Source: Enterococcus mundtii
Lineage (GTDB): Bacteria; Bacillota; Bacilli; Lactobacillales; Enterococcaceae
DNA: 64,000 nucleotides
Reading direction: 5' to 3'
NCBI RefSeq assembly: GCF_003957375.1
Contig: NZ_CP025473.1
Coordinates: 2,195,501-2,259,500 of the forward strand
Shown here: positions 6,858 to 17,416 of the stretch, in pieces
How the letters are laid out: each line of letters starts with the position of its first letter
How positions within the stretch are numbered: the first letter of the stretch is position 1
Translations under genes and position numbers: made by a program
Notes under the pieces: generated by a model
The model's database searches: none
What the model saw: only the letters and a program-made list of their open reading frames with translations
What the model was told of the DNA's origin: nothing

Positions 6858-7550
6858 TTATAAATCCTCCCAAGATGGTTTATTGTGATTTTCCGATTCT
6901 TTTTTCTTCTGCTCTGCTTTCAATGCGTAGCGTTTAAGAAATCCAATGATTTTCGAATAGGAGTTTCTGTCAATTTGTTTAAAGCAACTAAAACCGCTTC
7001 TTTCAAGTGTTGTAGCAACTATGAATTCTTTTTCTTGGTTAGTTAACTGAGCGATTCGATGAACATAATCATCAAATGTCTGTTTAAACTCAGAATCTAA
7101 ATTATTGTCATTCTGAATTTTTTCATTCTCATCAGCACCAATTTTGGCGTCATCATCCCCATCTGCGACAACTCCGAATGAACTAGCCAGCGAATACCTT
7201 TTTGCATAAGTAATTACACTACCCAAAGATTGGGGATTTTTTGTATTACATGGAAACCCTAAAGGACCATATAAAATGTATTGACCACTTGAATGATAAA
7301 CGCATGTTGTTACAGCAACATGGTTATCACTTGTAACTACATCTTGACCAAAATCAATCCCACTATCAGACTCTTGAGCAGCATTTCTTATAGCTGATTC
7401 AATAGATTTAAGTGTTGCGTACTCAAATTTCATTTCCCCACCGTTTTTTGTTCCATAGTTTACAGAGGCATCGAATTTAGGTTGTTGTAGCTTACCTTTC
7501 AATTGATATAGCCCTTTATAAATCTCATTTGTTTCGTCACTAGTCTTCAT
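6858..7550 (-). CDS. ERF family single-strand DNA annealing protein
   Basis: The 230-residue protein shows the ERF core: KFEYATLKSIESAIR, then CNTKNPQSLGSVITYAKRYSL and a GDDDAK motif near 125. ERF proteins anneal complementary single strands in phage recombination and circularisation. The C-terminal tail is Lys/Glu-rich and ends in PSWEDL, a type of acidic/aromatic tail used by partners of single-stranded DNA-binding protein. The start overlaps the small upstream ORF and has GGAGGATG nearby. No phage SSB gene is visible in this window. Confidence 0.8.
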   Translation of the reverse strand: MKTSDETNEIYKGLYQLKGKLQQPKFDASVNYGTKNGGEMKFEYATLKSIESAIRNAAQESDSGIDFGQDVVTSDNHVAVTTCVYHSSGQYILYGPLGFPCNTKNPQSLGSVITYAKRYSLASSFGVVADGDDDAKIGADENEKIQNDNNLDSEFKQTFDDYVHRIAQLTNQEKEFIVATTLERSGFSCFKQIDRNSYSKIIGFLKRYALKAEQKKKESENHNKPSWEDL

Positions 7551-7638
7551 CTACTTCATCCTCCACTTCATTAATAGTCGGTTTACCCCAGTCAGGATTA
7601 TTTAAATATTCATCTAAAGTGGAAAGTTCATTATTCAT
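7540..7638 (-). CDS. 32-residue acidic phage protein
   Basis: This ORF starts at an ATG with AAGGAG eleven bases upstream. It begins MNNELSTLDEYLNNPDWG, continues KPTINE, and ends in an almost wholly acidic tail of Glu, Asp and Val. Its last codons overlap the start of the ERF gene, so it is very likely translated and coupled. The PDWGKP stretch and charge suggest a partner-binding peptide. No function is known. Confidence 0.5.
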   Translation of the reverse strand: MNNELSTLDEYLNNPDWGKPTINEVEDEVDED

Positions 7639-7669
7639 ATGCTAAAATCTCCTTAGACATGTTTTCTTT

Positions 7670-7704
7670 GTGACTCATTGCTTGCCGGCGGAGTCACTTT
7701 TTTA
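7670..7704 (+). terminator. Intrinsic terminator hairpin, plus-strand orientation
   Basis: GTGACTC / GAGTCAC arms with a GC-rich loop and six T on the plus strand, inside the leftward early operon. It overlaps the end of the 42-residue ORF. It is one of four such rightward terminators in the early region and would stop antisense transcription. Confidence 0.5.
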
Positions 7705-7822
7705 TTTGTATCCATGCTTTTTGTTTATTGATTAGCTGTTTGCTTAAAATAGTTGACTTATTGTCATACCACCATTTATCAGCAATCACCTTTCCTTTTT
7801 TCAAAGCTTCTTTTCGTTTCAT
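7694..7822 (-). CDS. 42-residue basic phage protein
   Basis: GGAAAGGAG lies seven bases before the ATG. The product (MKRKEALKKGKVIADKWWYD at the start) is strongly basic with a Trp pair, as expected for a small nucleic-acid or protein binder. It overlaps the upstream membrane-protein gene by 44 bases in another frame. Coding is supported by the ribosome-binding site only. Confidence 0.45.
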   Translation of the reverse strand: MKRKEALKKGKVIADKWWYDNKSTILSKQLINKQKAWIQIKK

Positions 7823-7964
7823 ATGTTCTCCTTTCCTTGGAATCTAATAGGTTCATCAAAACCATTAAACTTGCGAAAATACTCCCTCCTACTACGCTGT
7901 AGTGTGCTACTAGTACGAGTAAACCTAAAATGACTCCGATAAAAAGCGTGTCTGTCTTTTTCAT
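7779..7964 (-). CDS. Small phage membrane protein
   Basis: The 61-residue protein has hydrophobic residues at about 6-36, with LFIGVILGLLVLVAHYSVVG possibly forming two short spans. A basic, acidic-mixed tail follows (DSKERRTYETKRSFEKRKGD). An AGGGAG ribosome-binding site precedes the ATG. It lies among small early genes between the recombination block and the antirepressor. Function is unknown. Confidence 0.5.
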   Translation of the reverse strand: MKKTDTLFIGVILGLLVLVAHYSVVGGSIFASLMVLMNLLDSKERRTYETKRSFEKRKGDC

Positions 7965-8149
7965 AGTCTTATCTCCCTATTTTTAATTTCTAACTTGCGT
8001 AAATCTTCAAGCTCAGTCGCAATCAGCTCTGCTTGTCTATCTGAAAGCTCATCGGCTTTTCTAAGCGCTGCACGATCATCTTGCAATTCTTTTCTACGTA
8101 GCCTAATAAGATTGAGAATTTGATGTTCTTGTTGTACTGTATAAGTCAT
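7961..8149 (-). CDS. Small coiled-coil phage protein
   Basis: The ATG at 8149 follows TAGGAGGTAAG and gives a 62-residue, highly charged helical protein (LIRLRRKELQDDRAALRKAD and further heptads), probably a coiled coil throughout. Its end overlaps the next gene by four bases. No family is recognised. Confidence 0.5.
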   Translation of the reverse strand: MTYTVQQEHQILNLIRLRRKELQDDRAALRKADELSDRQAELIATELEDLRKLEIKNREIRL

Positions 8150-8160
8150 CAACTTACCTC

Positions 8161-8916
8161 CTATACATCCTCATTCAAAAATTTATTTATAAAGTATTGC
8201 TGTCCTTTACCAGTAACAAGAGGCGTGAACTTTGTCACTAACTCACCTTGAGAATTCGTGCGTACATGCTCCCTCACGTCCATAATTCCTAAATCCATAG
8301 AACGTTGCGTTGGTTGATTCTTACGTCGTCCGTCTCGACAAAGATAACCATTCTCTCTTAACCAAATGAACAAACGATTTTGTCCAATATTTATACCGTT
8401 TTGTTTTAGAATCGTGGCTAATTCTTTAATCAAACATGAATTAACGCTCCCTCTTACTGCATCTGAGAATAATGCTTTAGGTTGCATTTCTTGGATAACC
8501 AAATCTTTTTGTTTTAATTGTTCACCTGCTTGTAACAACAGATCTGCTAGTGAGTTTGGATTGTGTGTAATCTCATACGCTTTTTGATCGGTTAGGTATG
8601 CGCCGTTCTTTCTAATTGTTGGTAGAACTTCACTCGTTACCCAACGTTTGAACTTTCTTGCGTTTGGAAGCTTGGATTTAAGTATTAAGCTGTATAACCC
8701 TGATTCGTTGATGATTGTCATGTTTTGTTTTCCTCCAAGGGTGTCCCATTTCGTTATCCCCTTGTCTTCTTCATCCACATGATTTAGGATTGCTTTTTGA
8801 GTGTTTCTATATCCTAAGACTTCTGCAACGTCTTTACCTACAAAATATGGTTCGTCATTTACTAAGATTGTTCGAACTTCGTTTTGTTCGAAATAAAAAA
8901 TTTGTGGTTGATTCAT
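8161..8916 (-). CDS. Phage antirepressor (BRO-N plus KilA-C domains)
   Basis: Residues 1-105 form a BRO-N domain: RTILVNDEPYFVGKDVAEVLG, then SGLYSLILKSKLPNARKFKRW and VLPTIRKNGAY. Residues 145-250 form the KilAC/ANT domain (ELATILKQNGINIGQNRLFIWLRENGYL). Proteins of this layout lift repression during lytic switching or act as Cro-side regulators. The 251-residue length is normal for the family. It is the third gene on the lytic side of the switch, as in many Listeria, Lactobacillus and Enterococcus phages. Confidence 0.85.
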   Translation of the reverse strand: MNQPQIFYFEQNEVRTILVNDEPYFVGKDVAEVLGYRNTQKAILNHVDEEDKGITKWDTLGGKQNMTIINESGLYSLILKSKLPNARKFKRWVTSEVLPTIRKNGAYLTDQKAYEITHNPNSLADLLLQAGEQLKQKDLVIQEMQPKALFSDAVRGSVNSCLIKELATILKQNGINIGQNRLFIWLRENGYLCRDGRRKNQPTQRSMDLGIMDVREHVRTNSQGELVTKFTPLVTGKGQQYFINKFLNEDV

Positions 8917-8933
8917 TATGTTGCCTCCATTCT

Positions 8934-9242
8934 CTAATAATCTGGTAAATTATCAAATAATCGTTTTAAAAACGGTCGAATATTCTCGGCATCAAAAATC
9001 CATTTACCATCTGTATCTTTTTTAGCTAACTTGTTTTTCCGCACATATGGGTCATCGACAATGTATTCCATTATCCACGCTCGTTTTCTACGAGTAATTT
9101 TTTCCATGTCAGCAATAGTTAAAAACTGTGGTCGTAGATAATGCTCAAACAGTTCTCTAAGGTATGCGTCTGCATATTCTTTCCAGTACGCGTCATCAAC
9201 CTGAATATCCACCGTCACTGACTGTCTTTGTTGCTGAAACAT
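8934..9242 (-). CDS. DUF771 family phage protein
   Basis: The 102-residue protein matches DUF771: FLTIADMEKITRRKRAWIMEY followed by YVRKNKLAKKD and a C-terminal IRPFLKRLFDNLP. The middle segment resembles an excisionase/MerR-type winged helix. Members sit right after cro in many Gram-positive phages, as here. It is probably DNA-binding; role is unproven. Confidence 0.7.
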   Translation of the reverse strand: MFQQQRQSVTVDIQVDDAYWKEYADAYLRELFEHYLRPQFLTIADMEKITRRKRAWIMEYIVDDPYVRKNKLAKKDTDGKWIFDAENIRPFLKRLFDNLPDY

Positions 9243-9245
9243 AGA

Positions 9246-9449
9246 TTACGCCCCCTTTACTATTGCAATCTGTAAATCGTTGGCGATTGTACGTTTGTAT
9301 TCTTGGGCTTTAGGGCCTTTTTGAATACCTTCTACAATTTGCTTGGCGTATGTCGGTGAAGTTCCGATTAATTCGCCAAGGTATTTCCAGGTTTTATCTT
9401 GACGTTTCATTTGAATCAGGACCATTTCATGAAAATCTTCAATGACCAT
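9246..9449 (-). CDS. Cro-like helix-turn-helix protein
   Basis: The 67-residue protein carries a helix-turn-helix: TWKYLGELIGTSPTYAKQIVEG (about 20-42). GAGGTGAC precedes the ATG. As first gene on the lytic side of the genetic switch it is the expected Cro or early regulator. Its promoter lies at 9670-9698, on the far side of an operator cluster. Confidence 0.65.
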   Translation of the reverse strand: MVIEDFHEMVLIQMKRQDKTWKYLGELIGTSPTYAKQIVEGIQKGPKAQEYKRTIANDLQIAIVKGA

Positions 9450-9475
9450 AACGTCACCTCATTTCTCATATATTT

Positions 9476-9499
9476 AAGCTAGAAATATAGCTAGAAATT
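9476..9499. promoter_or_regulatory. Phage operator, copy 1
   Basis: AAGCTAGAAATATAGCTAGAAAT contains two AGCTAGAAAT units in direct order, 10-14 bases upstream of the -35 box of the rightward repressor promoter. The inverted counterpart is at 9640-9664. It is inferred to bind the repressor or Cro. Confidence 0.5.
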
Positions 9500-9509
9500 A
9501 AACTAATTA

Positions 9510-9537
9510 TTGACATTTTTAAACTATAGTGTAAAAT
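9510..9537 (+). promoter_or_regulatory. Rightward lysogeny promoter
   Basis: TTGACA, 16 bases, TAAAAT. It reads toward the repressor gene and gives a leader of about 210 bases. It is flanked by AGCTAG operators on both sides. Confidence 0.6.
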
Positions 9538-9544
9538 AAAACCA

Positions 9545-9555
9545 TAGCTAAATAA
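9545..9555. promoter_or_regulatory. Phage operator half-site
   Basis: TAGCTAAATAA at the predicted start of the lysogeny transcript, the same 11-mer as in the operator at 9640-9664. Confidence 0.4.
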
Positions 9556-9639
9556 GACTGAAAAAAAGCCTATAAATCAGTATTTCTAAGTTTGCCGACC
9601 TCGAAATTTTTCGATTTTTATTGGTACTATTTAGTTTTG

Positions 9640-9664
9640 TTTCTAGCTAAATAACTAGCTTATG
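9640..9664. promoter_or_regulatory. Phage operator, copy 2
   Basis: TTTCTAGCTAAATAACTAGC plus TTATG, nearly the reverse complement of operator 1. It covers the predicted start site of the leftward lytic promoter, so occupancy would block that promoter. Confidence 0.5.
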
Positions 9665-9669
9665 AATAC

Positions 9670-9698
9670 AGTATATTAGACTATAGATTAATTGTCAA
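9670..9698 (-). promoter_or_regulatory. Leftward lytic (early) promoter
   Basis: On the minus strand: TTGACA, 17 bases, TATACT, a near-consensus sigma-A promoter. The transcript would start near 9662 and run through the lysogeny promoter region into cro. The two promoters therefore face each other and their transcripts overlap by about 120 bases. Confidence 0.65.
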
Positions 9699-9754
9699 AT
9701 TAATTTTAATCAAAAGTTTAATAGTCTGTGTTCTCTATTGAGGAGAATCTTGAG

Positions 9755-10090
9755 ATGACGGTATTTGATAGAGTAAAAAAACTAGCTGATAAACAAGGAA
9801 TTTCTATAAATACTTTAGAAGAACGAACTGGATTCAGTAAAAATTACTTGTACTCTTGGAAGAAAAAAGTACCTAGTGGCAATAATCTAAAAGTTATCGC
9901 TGACTACTTCGGCGTAACAACTGACTACCTATTAGGACGCACAGACAACCCTAATCCGATACAGGAACGTGTGCCTGACGATTTAGACAAGATGCTCGAC
10001 AACGCTATGACTTTTGGTGGTAAACCACTAACCGAGATAGATAGAGCGGCAATTCGCGCTTATATAGAAGGTAGACAAAGTTCGAAGTGA
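9755..10090 (+). CDS. CI-like phage repressor
   Basis: I choose the ATG at 9755, nine bases after GAGGAG, over a GTG upstream. This gives 111 residues. Residues 1-60 form a classical helix-turn-helix domain of the Xre type (GISINTLEERTGFSKNYLYSW, then IADYFGVTTDYLLGRTD). A short C-terminal region follows (IDRAAIRAYIEGRQ). There is no LexA-like peptidase domain. The protein is therefore inactivated by other means, and the ImmA-type peptidase gene directly downstream fits that role. Confidence 0.75.
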   Translation: MTVFDRVKKLADKQGISINTLEERTGFSKNYLYSWKKKVPSGNNLKVIADYFGVTTDYLLGRTDNPNPIQERVPDDLDKMLDNAMTFGGKPLTEIDRAAIRAYIEGRQSSK

Positions 10091-10099
10091 GGTGAGTGT

Positions 10100-10504
10100 A
10101 TGCAGTTATTAGAAACGGTACTTAATGAATGTGGCGTAGGTATTGCTTATGTTGAAATGGAATCAGATGGCTGCTATATCGAAGAAGAGCATATTATCTT
10201 CGTTAACTGCAGCCTCTCGCAAGAAGACAGAAGAAAAACAATTTATCATGAAATAAAGCATGTTGTAGATCACAAAGAATTTATTGAGCTCTACAAGATA
10301 TTTTATTTCAGAACTAAAATGGAATATGAAGCTGATCGATTTATGATTGAGAATTTACTCTACGATTTTTTATCTGAATGTCATATCGATCCATATCAAA
10401 TAAACATTTTTTCATTTATGGACTACTATGAACTAGATTACAATTGCGAATCTACTATCAGAAATCTTATTTTAGAAATGGTAAGAAACGAAGTTGCAGT
10501 TTAA
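10100..10504 (+). CDS. ImmA/IrrE-type metallopeptidase
   Basis: The 134-residue protein has the zinc motif HEIKH (about 50-54) and a third ligand Glu in MEYEADRFM (about 76). This pattern defines the ImmA/IrrE group that cleaves or destabilises phage and ICE repressors after DNA damage. The gene starts ten bases after the repressor gene, forming a repressor-antirepressor protease pair like ImmR/ImmA of ICEBs1. Induction of this prophage is therefore likely to need this peptidase. Confidence 0.75.
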   Translation: MQLLETVLNECGVGIAYVEMESDGCYIEEEHIIFVNCSLSQEDRRKTIYHEIKHVVDHKEFIELYKIFYFRTKMEYEADRFMIENLLYDFLSECHIDPYQINIFSFMDYYELDYNCESTIRNLILEMVRNEVAV

Positions 10505-10557
10505 TTATTATTTTTTTGCCTGGAAAACGAACATACATTCTTGAAAAGGGATTCATT

Positions 10558-10740
10558 ATGTCCGAAAAAAATTTGACTATACCAAACGGTTTTTTACTAC
10601 AGAATGAAGCAAAATTTAATATTGACATGGATAACTACTTAAATTTAATACTAACAAATGATGTTTTGTCTCAAATAGAAATATCCGAAGGAGATATTGC
10701 GTTAGTAAAAAAACAACAGGCTTTCAAGATAGAGAGTTAG
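10558..10740 (+). CDS. Small phage protein of the lysogeny module, unknown
   Basis: The start is ATG at 10558, with AAGGGA six bases upstream. An upstream frame inside the previous gene is not used. The 60-residue product ([20 protein letters not shown]) has an acidic middle and a short basic end. It could be a lysogenic conversion or immunity accessory gene, judged by position only. Confidence 0.45.
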   Translation: MSEKNLTIPNGFLLQNEAKFNIDMDNYLNLILTNDVLSQIEISEGDIALVKKQQAFKIES

Positions 10741-10783
10741 CCGTGTTAGAGTCCTAGAATGTCTAAGAAAGGTGTTGATTATC

Positions 10784-11956
10784 ATGGCTAGTATCAAGCA
10801 ACAAGAAAACGGAAAGTGGCGTTTTCGTATTCGATATAAAGATAACGGAAAATTTAGAGAAGTTTCGAAAAGTGGGTTTAGAACAAAGAGAGATGCACAA
10901 GCTGCGGCAAATGAACTTGAAAGACAATATAATAACGGTGTTCAGATTGGAGCTAATAACACATTAATGGCCGACTATTTGGAGGATTGGCTCGAAGTTT
11001 ACAAAAAACCAAATATCAAACAATCAACTTATCTTAGGTTAGAACGTTCCATAAGACTTCATATATTACCTACGTTTGGAATGATGAGTTTAAAGGAAAT
11101 AACCCGTACAGATATTGTTAAGTGGGTAAATGACCTAGATACCACAAAGCAACAAACAAGAAACACAATTCGATCAAATCTAAATGTGTTACACGATGCA
11201 TTAGAGACTGCAGTATATGAACTCAACTATCTTGAAAAAAATGTTGCTAAAAAAATAAAACTCCCAACCGCTAAAGAAGAACAGAAATTGAAATTCTATT
11301 CTAAAAATGAGCTTGCTCAAATGTTAGAATACTTATCCTCTTATAAATTAGGTAAATACGCTCATTCCATTCAATATTACGTCTTATTCTACCTGTTAGC
11401 GAGTACTGGTCTCCGATTAGGCGAAGCTTTAGCGTTAGAGTGGTTAGATATTGACGGAGATAAATTAACAGTAAACAAATCACTATCTTACGATGATCAT
11501 AACAATTCAATAATTACGCCACCTAAATCAAAAACAAGTATTCGTACGATCAAAATTGATGATCGTCTTGTTCATCTGCTAAAGAAACATAAAATAAACA
11601 AGAATGAATGTATTTTGAGGTATCGATCGTACGATAGCCCAATAAATGAATCTATGGTATTTTCTAACGAAAACGGCAACTATTTGCGCCATTCAGTTGT
11701 TAGAGAATTTTTCTATAAAACATGTGAACGTGCGAATGTCCCTGTACTTTCCCCTCATGCTTTGCGGCATAGCCATGCAGTTCATTTACTAGAATCTGGG
11801 GCAAACATAAAGTATGTCAGTACTCGACTTGGGCACAGCACTATAAGTGTGACTGCTGACATTTATATGCACATTACAGAAAAAATCGAAGATGATTCTT
11901 TAAAACTCTACCAAAACTATATGAACGAAAAAGGAGCACTCAAAGAGCACTCCTAA
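10784..11956 (+). CDS. Phage tyrosine integrase
   Basis: The start at 10784 ([16 protein letters not shown]) follows AAGAAAGGTG. The protein has 390 residues: an N-terminal arm-binding domain of the AP2-like type (about 1-55), a SAM-like core-binding domain (about 60-160) and a catalytic domain. Visible catalytic residues are Arg in TGLRLGEAL, His/Arg in HALRHSH (about 325-328), His in LGHSTI (about 351) and the Tyr nucleophile in DIYMHIT (about 361). It would integrate and, with an excision factor, excise the prophage. The gene ends 86 bases from the stop of sufB, placing the attachment site there. A terminator-like hairpin spans its last codons (11929-11966). Confidence 0.92.
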   Translation: MASIKQQENGKWRFRIRYKDNGKFREVSKSGFRTKRDAQAAANELERQYNNGVQIGANNTLMADYLEDWLEVYKKPNIKQSTYLRLERSIRLHILPTFGMMSLKEITRTDIVKWVNDLDTTKQQTRNTIRSNLNVLHDALETAVYELNYLEKNVAKKIKLPTAKEEQKLKFYSKNELAQMLEYLSSYKLGKYAHSIQYYVLFYLLASTGLRLGEALALEWLDIDGDKLTVNKSLSYDDHNNSIITPPKSKTSIRTIKIDDRLVHLLKKHKINKNECILRYRSYDSPINESMVFSNENGNYLRHSVVREFFYKTCERANVPVLSPHALRHSHAVHLLESGANIKYVSTRLGHSTISVTADIYMHITEKIEDDSLKLYQNYMNEKGALKEHS

Positions 11957-12041
11957 ATTTTTTTATTATTTTTGTGGCAAATTTGTGGCAAATGTCAATC
12001 ACTCACCCCATGAAAAGCTTGAAATCATTGGTAATTTAACC
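11957..12041. other. Prophage-chromosome junction with integrase arm-like repeats
   Basis: Two abutting perfect copies of TTTGTGGCAAA (11971-11981 and 11982-11992) lie just after the integrase stop. They look like arm-type integrase sites. The attachment core should lie between here and the 3' end of sufB. The other prophage end is outside the window, so the core cannot be defined. Confidence 0.5.
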
Positions 12042-13433
12042 TTAACCAACGCTGCCTTCCATCTCATAACTTATCAACCGATTCAACTCTACCGCATATT
12101 CCATCGGTAGTTCTTTTGTGAATGGTTCGACGAAGCCCATGACGATCATTTCTGTGGCTTCGGATTCGGTCAAGCCGCGGCTCATGAGGTAGTAGAGTTG
12201 TTCTTCTGAGATTTTGGAGACTTTTGCTTCGTGTTCCAACGAGACTTGGCTGTTGTGGATCTCGTTGAATGGGATGGTATCAGATTTGGACCATTCGTCC
12301 ATGATGATGGTATCGCATTCGATATGAGAGATCGAGCCGGCACTGTCTTTTCCAAAGGTGACTTGGCCACGATAGTTTACTTCACCGCCGTCTTTTGAAA
12401 TTGATTTTGAGACGATCGAGCTTGAAGTGTTTGGTGCATTGTGGATCATTTTTGCGCCTGTGTCTTGGATTTGGTTGGCTCCGGCAAATGCGATGGATAG
12501 CATGGTACCTCGTGCGCCTCGTCCGTCTAAGTAGACACTTGGGTATTTCATGGTTGTTTTGGCTCCTAAGTTGCCGTCAATCCATTCAACAGTTGCGCCT
12601 TCGTAGGCTTTTGCTCGTTTGGTTACGAGGTTATAGACGTTGTCTGACCAGTTTTGAATCGTTGTATAGCGGCAGTAGCCGTCTTTACGGGTAAAGATTT
12701 CCACGATAGCTGCGTGTAGGCTGTTACTTGAATAAGTCGGTGCCGTACAGCCTTCGACATAGTGGATGCTGGCGCCTTCGTCCACGATGATCAACGTACG
12801 TTCGAATTGGCCGGTGTTTTCGGCGTTGATTCGGAAGTAGGTTTGTAATGGAACATCGACTTTGACGCCTTTTGGTACATAGATAAACGTCCCCCCAGAC
12901 CAAACGGCTGAGTTTAGTGCGGCTAGTTTGTTATCTGTTGGTGGCACGAGTTTTGCAAAGTATTCTTTGAATAGTTCAGGATACTCTTTCAATGCAGAAT
13001 CTGTGTCGGTAAAGACGATGCCGAGTTTTTCGAATTCATCTTTCATATTGTGGTATACGACTTCTGATTCGTATTGGGCAGAAGCGCCGGCTAAATAAGC
13101 ACGTTCGGCTTCTGGAATACCGATTCGTTCAAAGGTTTCTTTGATTTTTTCTGGTACGTCATCCCAATCGCGAGCAGGTCGGTCACTTGGTTTTTGGTAA
13201 TATTTGATGGCATTGAAATCAATGTCAGATAAGTCTGGTCCCCAGTCTTGCATAGGCATTTTGTTGAATGCTTCCAGAGATTTCAAACGAAACTCCAACA
13301 TCCATTCTGGTTCTTCTTTGATTCGTGACATTTCCCGAACGACTTCTTCGGTCAAGCCTTCTCCTGTACTAAAAACGGGTTCCACGTCGTCGTGGAAGCC
13401 AAATTTATATTCTTCTAATTCTGGTACGCCCAT
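12042..13433 (-). CDS. sufB: Fe-S cluster scaffold protein SufB
   Basis: The ATG at 13433 follows AAGGAG and gives 463 residues, the usual SufB length. SufB with SufC and SufD forms the SufBC2D scaffold that builds Fe-S clusters in the cytosol. The family's core beta-helix part is clear ([34 protein letters not shown]), as is the C-terminal region with [16 protein letters not shown] and [12 protein letters not shown]. It is the last gene of the suf operon. The prophage sits directly after its stop codon and leaves the protein intact. Confidence 0.95.
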   Translation of the reverse strand: MGVPELEEYKFGFHDDVEPVFSTGEGLTEEVVREMSRIKEEPEWMLEFRLKSLEAFNKMPMQDWGPDLSDIDFNAIKYYQKPSDRPARDWDDVPEKIKETFERIGIPEAERAYLAGASAQYESEVVYHNMKDEFEKLGIVFTDTDSALKEYPELFKEYFAKLVPPTDNKLAALNSAVWSGGTFIYVPKGVKVDVPLQTYFRINAENTGQFERTLIIVDEGASIHYVEGCTAPTYSSNSLHAAIVEIFTRKDGYCRYTTIQNWSDNVYNLVTKRAKAYEGATVEWIDGNLGAKTTMKYPSVYLDGRGARGTMLSIAFAGANQIQDTGAKMIHNAPNTSSSIVSKSISKDGGEVNYRGQVTFGKDSAGSISHIECDTIIMDEWSKSDTIPFNEIHNSQVSLEHEAKVSKISEEQLYYLMSRGLTESEATEMIVMGFVEPFTKELPMEYAVELNRLISYEMEGSVG

Positions 13434-13437
13434 TTGC

Positions 13438-16416
<2,979 letters not shown>

Positions 16417-16430
16417 AGATGTGCTCCTCC

Positions 16431-17204
16431 TTACGCTTCTTCTTCTTTGTAGTCGATTCCTAATTCTTTACTGATGCCAGCATATCCTTCGGCTTCTAGG
16501 CGTTTTGCTAGATCTGCACTGCCAGTCATCACGACACGACCTTCCATCATGATGTGGACGACGTCAGGTGTGATGTAGTTTAACAAGCGTTGGTAATGAG
16601 TGATGATCAAGGCACCAAAGCTGTCGCCACGCATTTCGTTCACGCCTTTTGCCACGACTTTCAGTGCATCGATATCTAAACCAGAATCGATTTCATCTAA
16701 AATCGCAAACGTTGGTTCTAACATCAAGAGTTGTAAGATCTCATTACGTTTTTTCTCTCCACCAGAAAAGCCTTCGTTCAAATAACGTTCAGCCATTTCT
16801 TCTGGCATGTTCAAAAGTGCCATCTTTTCATCTAACTTTTTCAAGAATGACATGACAGAAATCTTGTCATCTTCCGGACGTGTCGCATTGATCGCTGCAC
16901 GCATAAATTCGGCATTTGTGATCCCTGGAATCTCACTTGGGTATTGCATGGCTAAAAACAGACCTAAACGTGCACGTTCATCTACTTCTAGCTCTAACAC
17001 ATTTTGCCCATCAAAAAGGATTTCTCCTTCAGTTACTTCGTAATTCGGATTTCCCATAATTGCAGCAGACAAGGTCGATTTACCTGTTCCGTTTGGTCCC
17101 ATGATGGCATGGATTTCCCCTGTTTTCATTGTTAAATTCACGCCTTTAAGGATTTTCTTGTCCTCAATCGACACATGTAGGTTTTTTATTTCTAAGACAG
17201 ACAT
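16431..17204 (-). CDS. sufC: Fe-S assembly ATPase SufC
   Basis: GGAGGGG lies before the ATG at 17204, giving 257 residues (MSVLEIKNLHV). An upstream frame is discarded. Walker A is GPNGTGKST (about 36-44), the ABC signature is FSGGEKKR, and Walker B is AILDEIDSGLD. SufC is the soluble ABC-type ATPase that drives the SufB-SufD scaffold. It is the first gene of the operon. Confidence 0.95.
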   Translation of the reverse strand: MSVLEIKNLHVSIEDKKILKGVNLTMKTGEIHAIMGPNGTGKSTLSAAIMGNPNYEVTEGEILFDGQNVLELEVDERARLGLFLAMQYPSEIPGITNAEFMRAAINATRPEDDKISVMSFLKKLDEKMALLNMPEEMAERYLNEGFSGGEKKRNEILQLLMLEPTFAILDEIDSGLDIDALKVVAKGVNEMRGDSFGALIITHYQRLLNYITPDVVHIMMEGRVVMTGSADLAKRLEAEGYAGISKELGIDYKEEEA

Positions 17205-17261
17205 GTAGTTCCCCTCCATATTCTGATTCGTTCTCACTTATTTTAGACTAATTGAGAATGA

Positions 17262-17345
17262 AGCGCAACGCCCCGACCAGTTAAAAATGTCATAATTTTG
17301 ATTTATTGCAAATAAAACATCATTTTCAATTGATAATCTTTATAA
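17262..17345 (-). promoter_or_regulatory. suf upstream region with a possible Fur-like site
   Basis: The 175-base gap before sufC should hold the suf promoter. On the plus strand CATCATTTTCAATTGATAATC (17320-17340) and CTAATTGAGAATGAAG (17248-17263) resemble parts of Fur boxes (GATAAT / AAAATGAT blocks). I see no clean -35/-10 pair. Iron control is a guess from this resemblance. Confidence 0.25.
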
Positions 17346-17378
17346 ACTAAATAAAATAGTTTTTGTTCGTTTTTTCTC

Positions 17379-17410
17379 AAAAAAAGTCTGGGAATCATTC
17401 CCAGACTTTA
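17379..17410 (-). terminator. Terminator of metNIQ
   Basis: GTCTGGGAATGATTCCCAGAC hairpin followed by seven T on the minus strand, directly after the metQ stop. Confidence 0.85.
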
Positions 17411-17416
17411 CAGGTT

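Noticed and set aside
10444-10557. Upstream extension of the 60-residue lysogeny-module protein
   Set aside because: The extra codons lie in the previous gene, and the ATG at 10558 has its own AAGGGA site.
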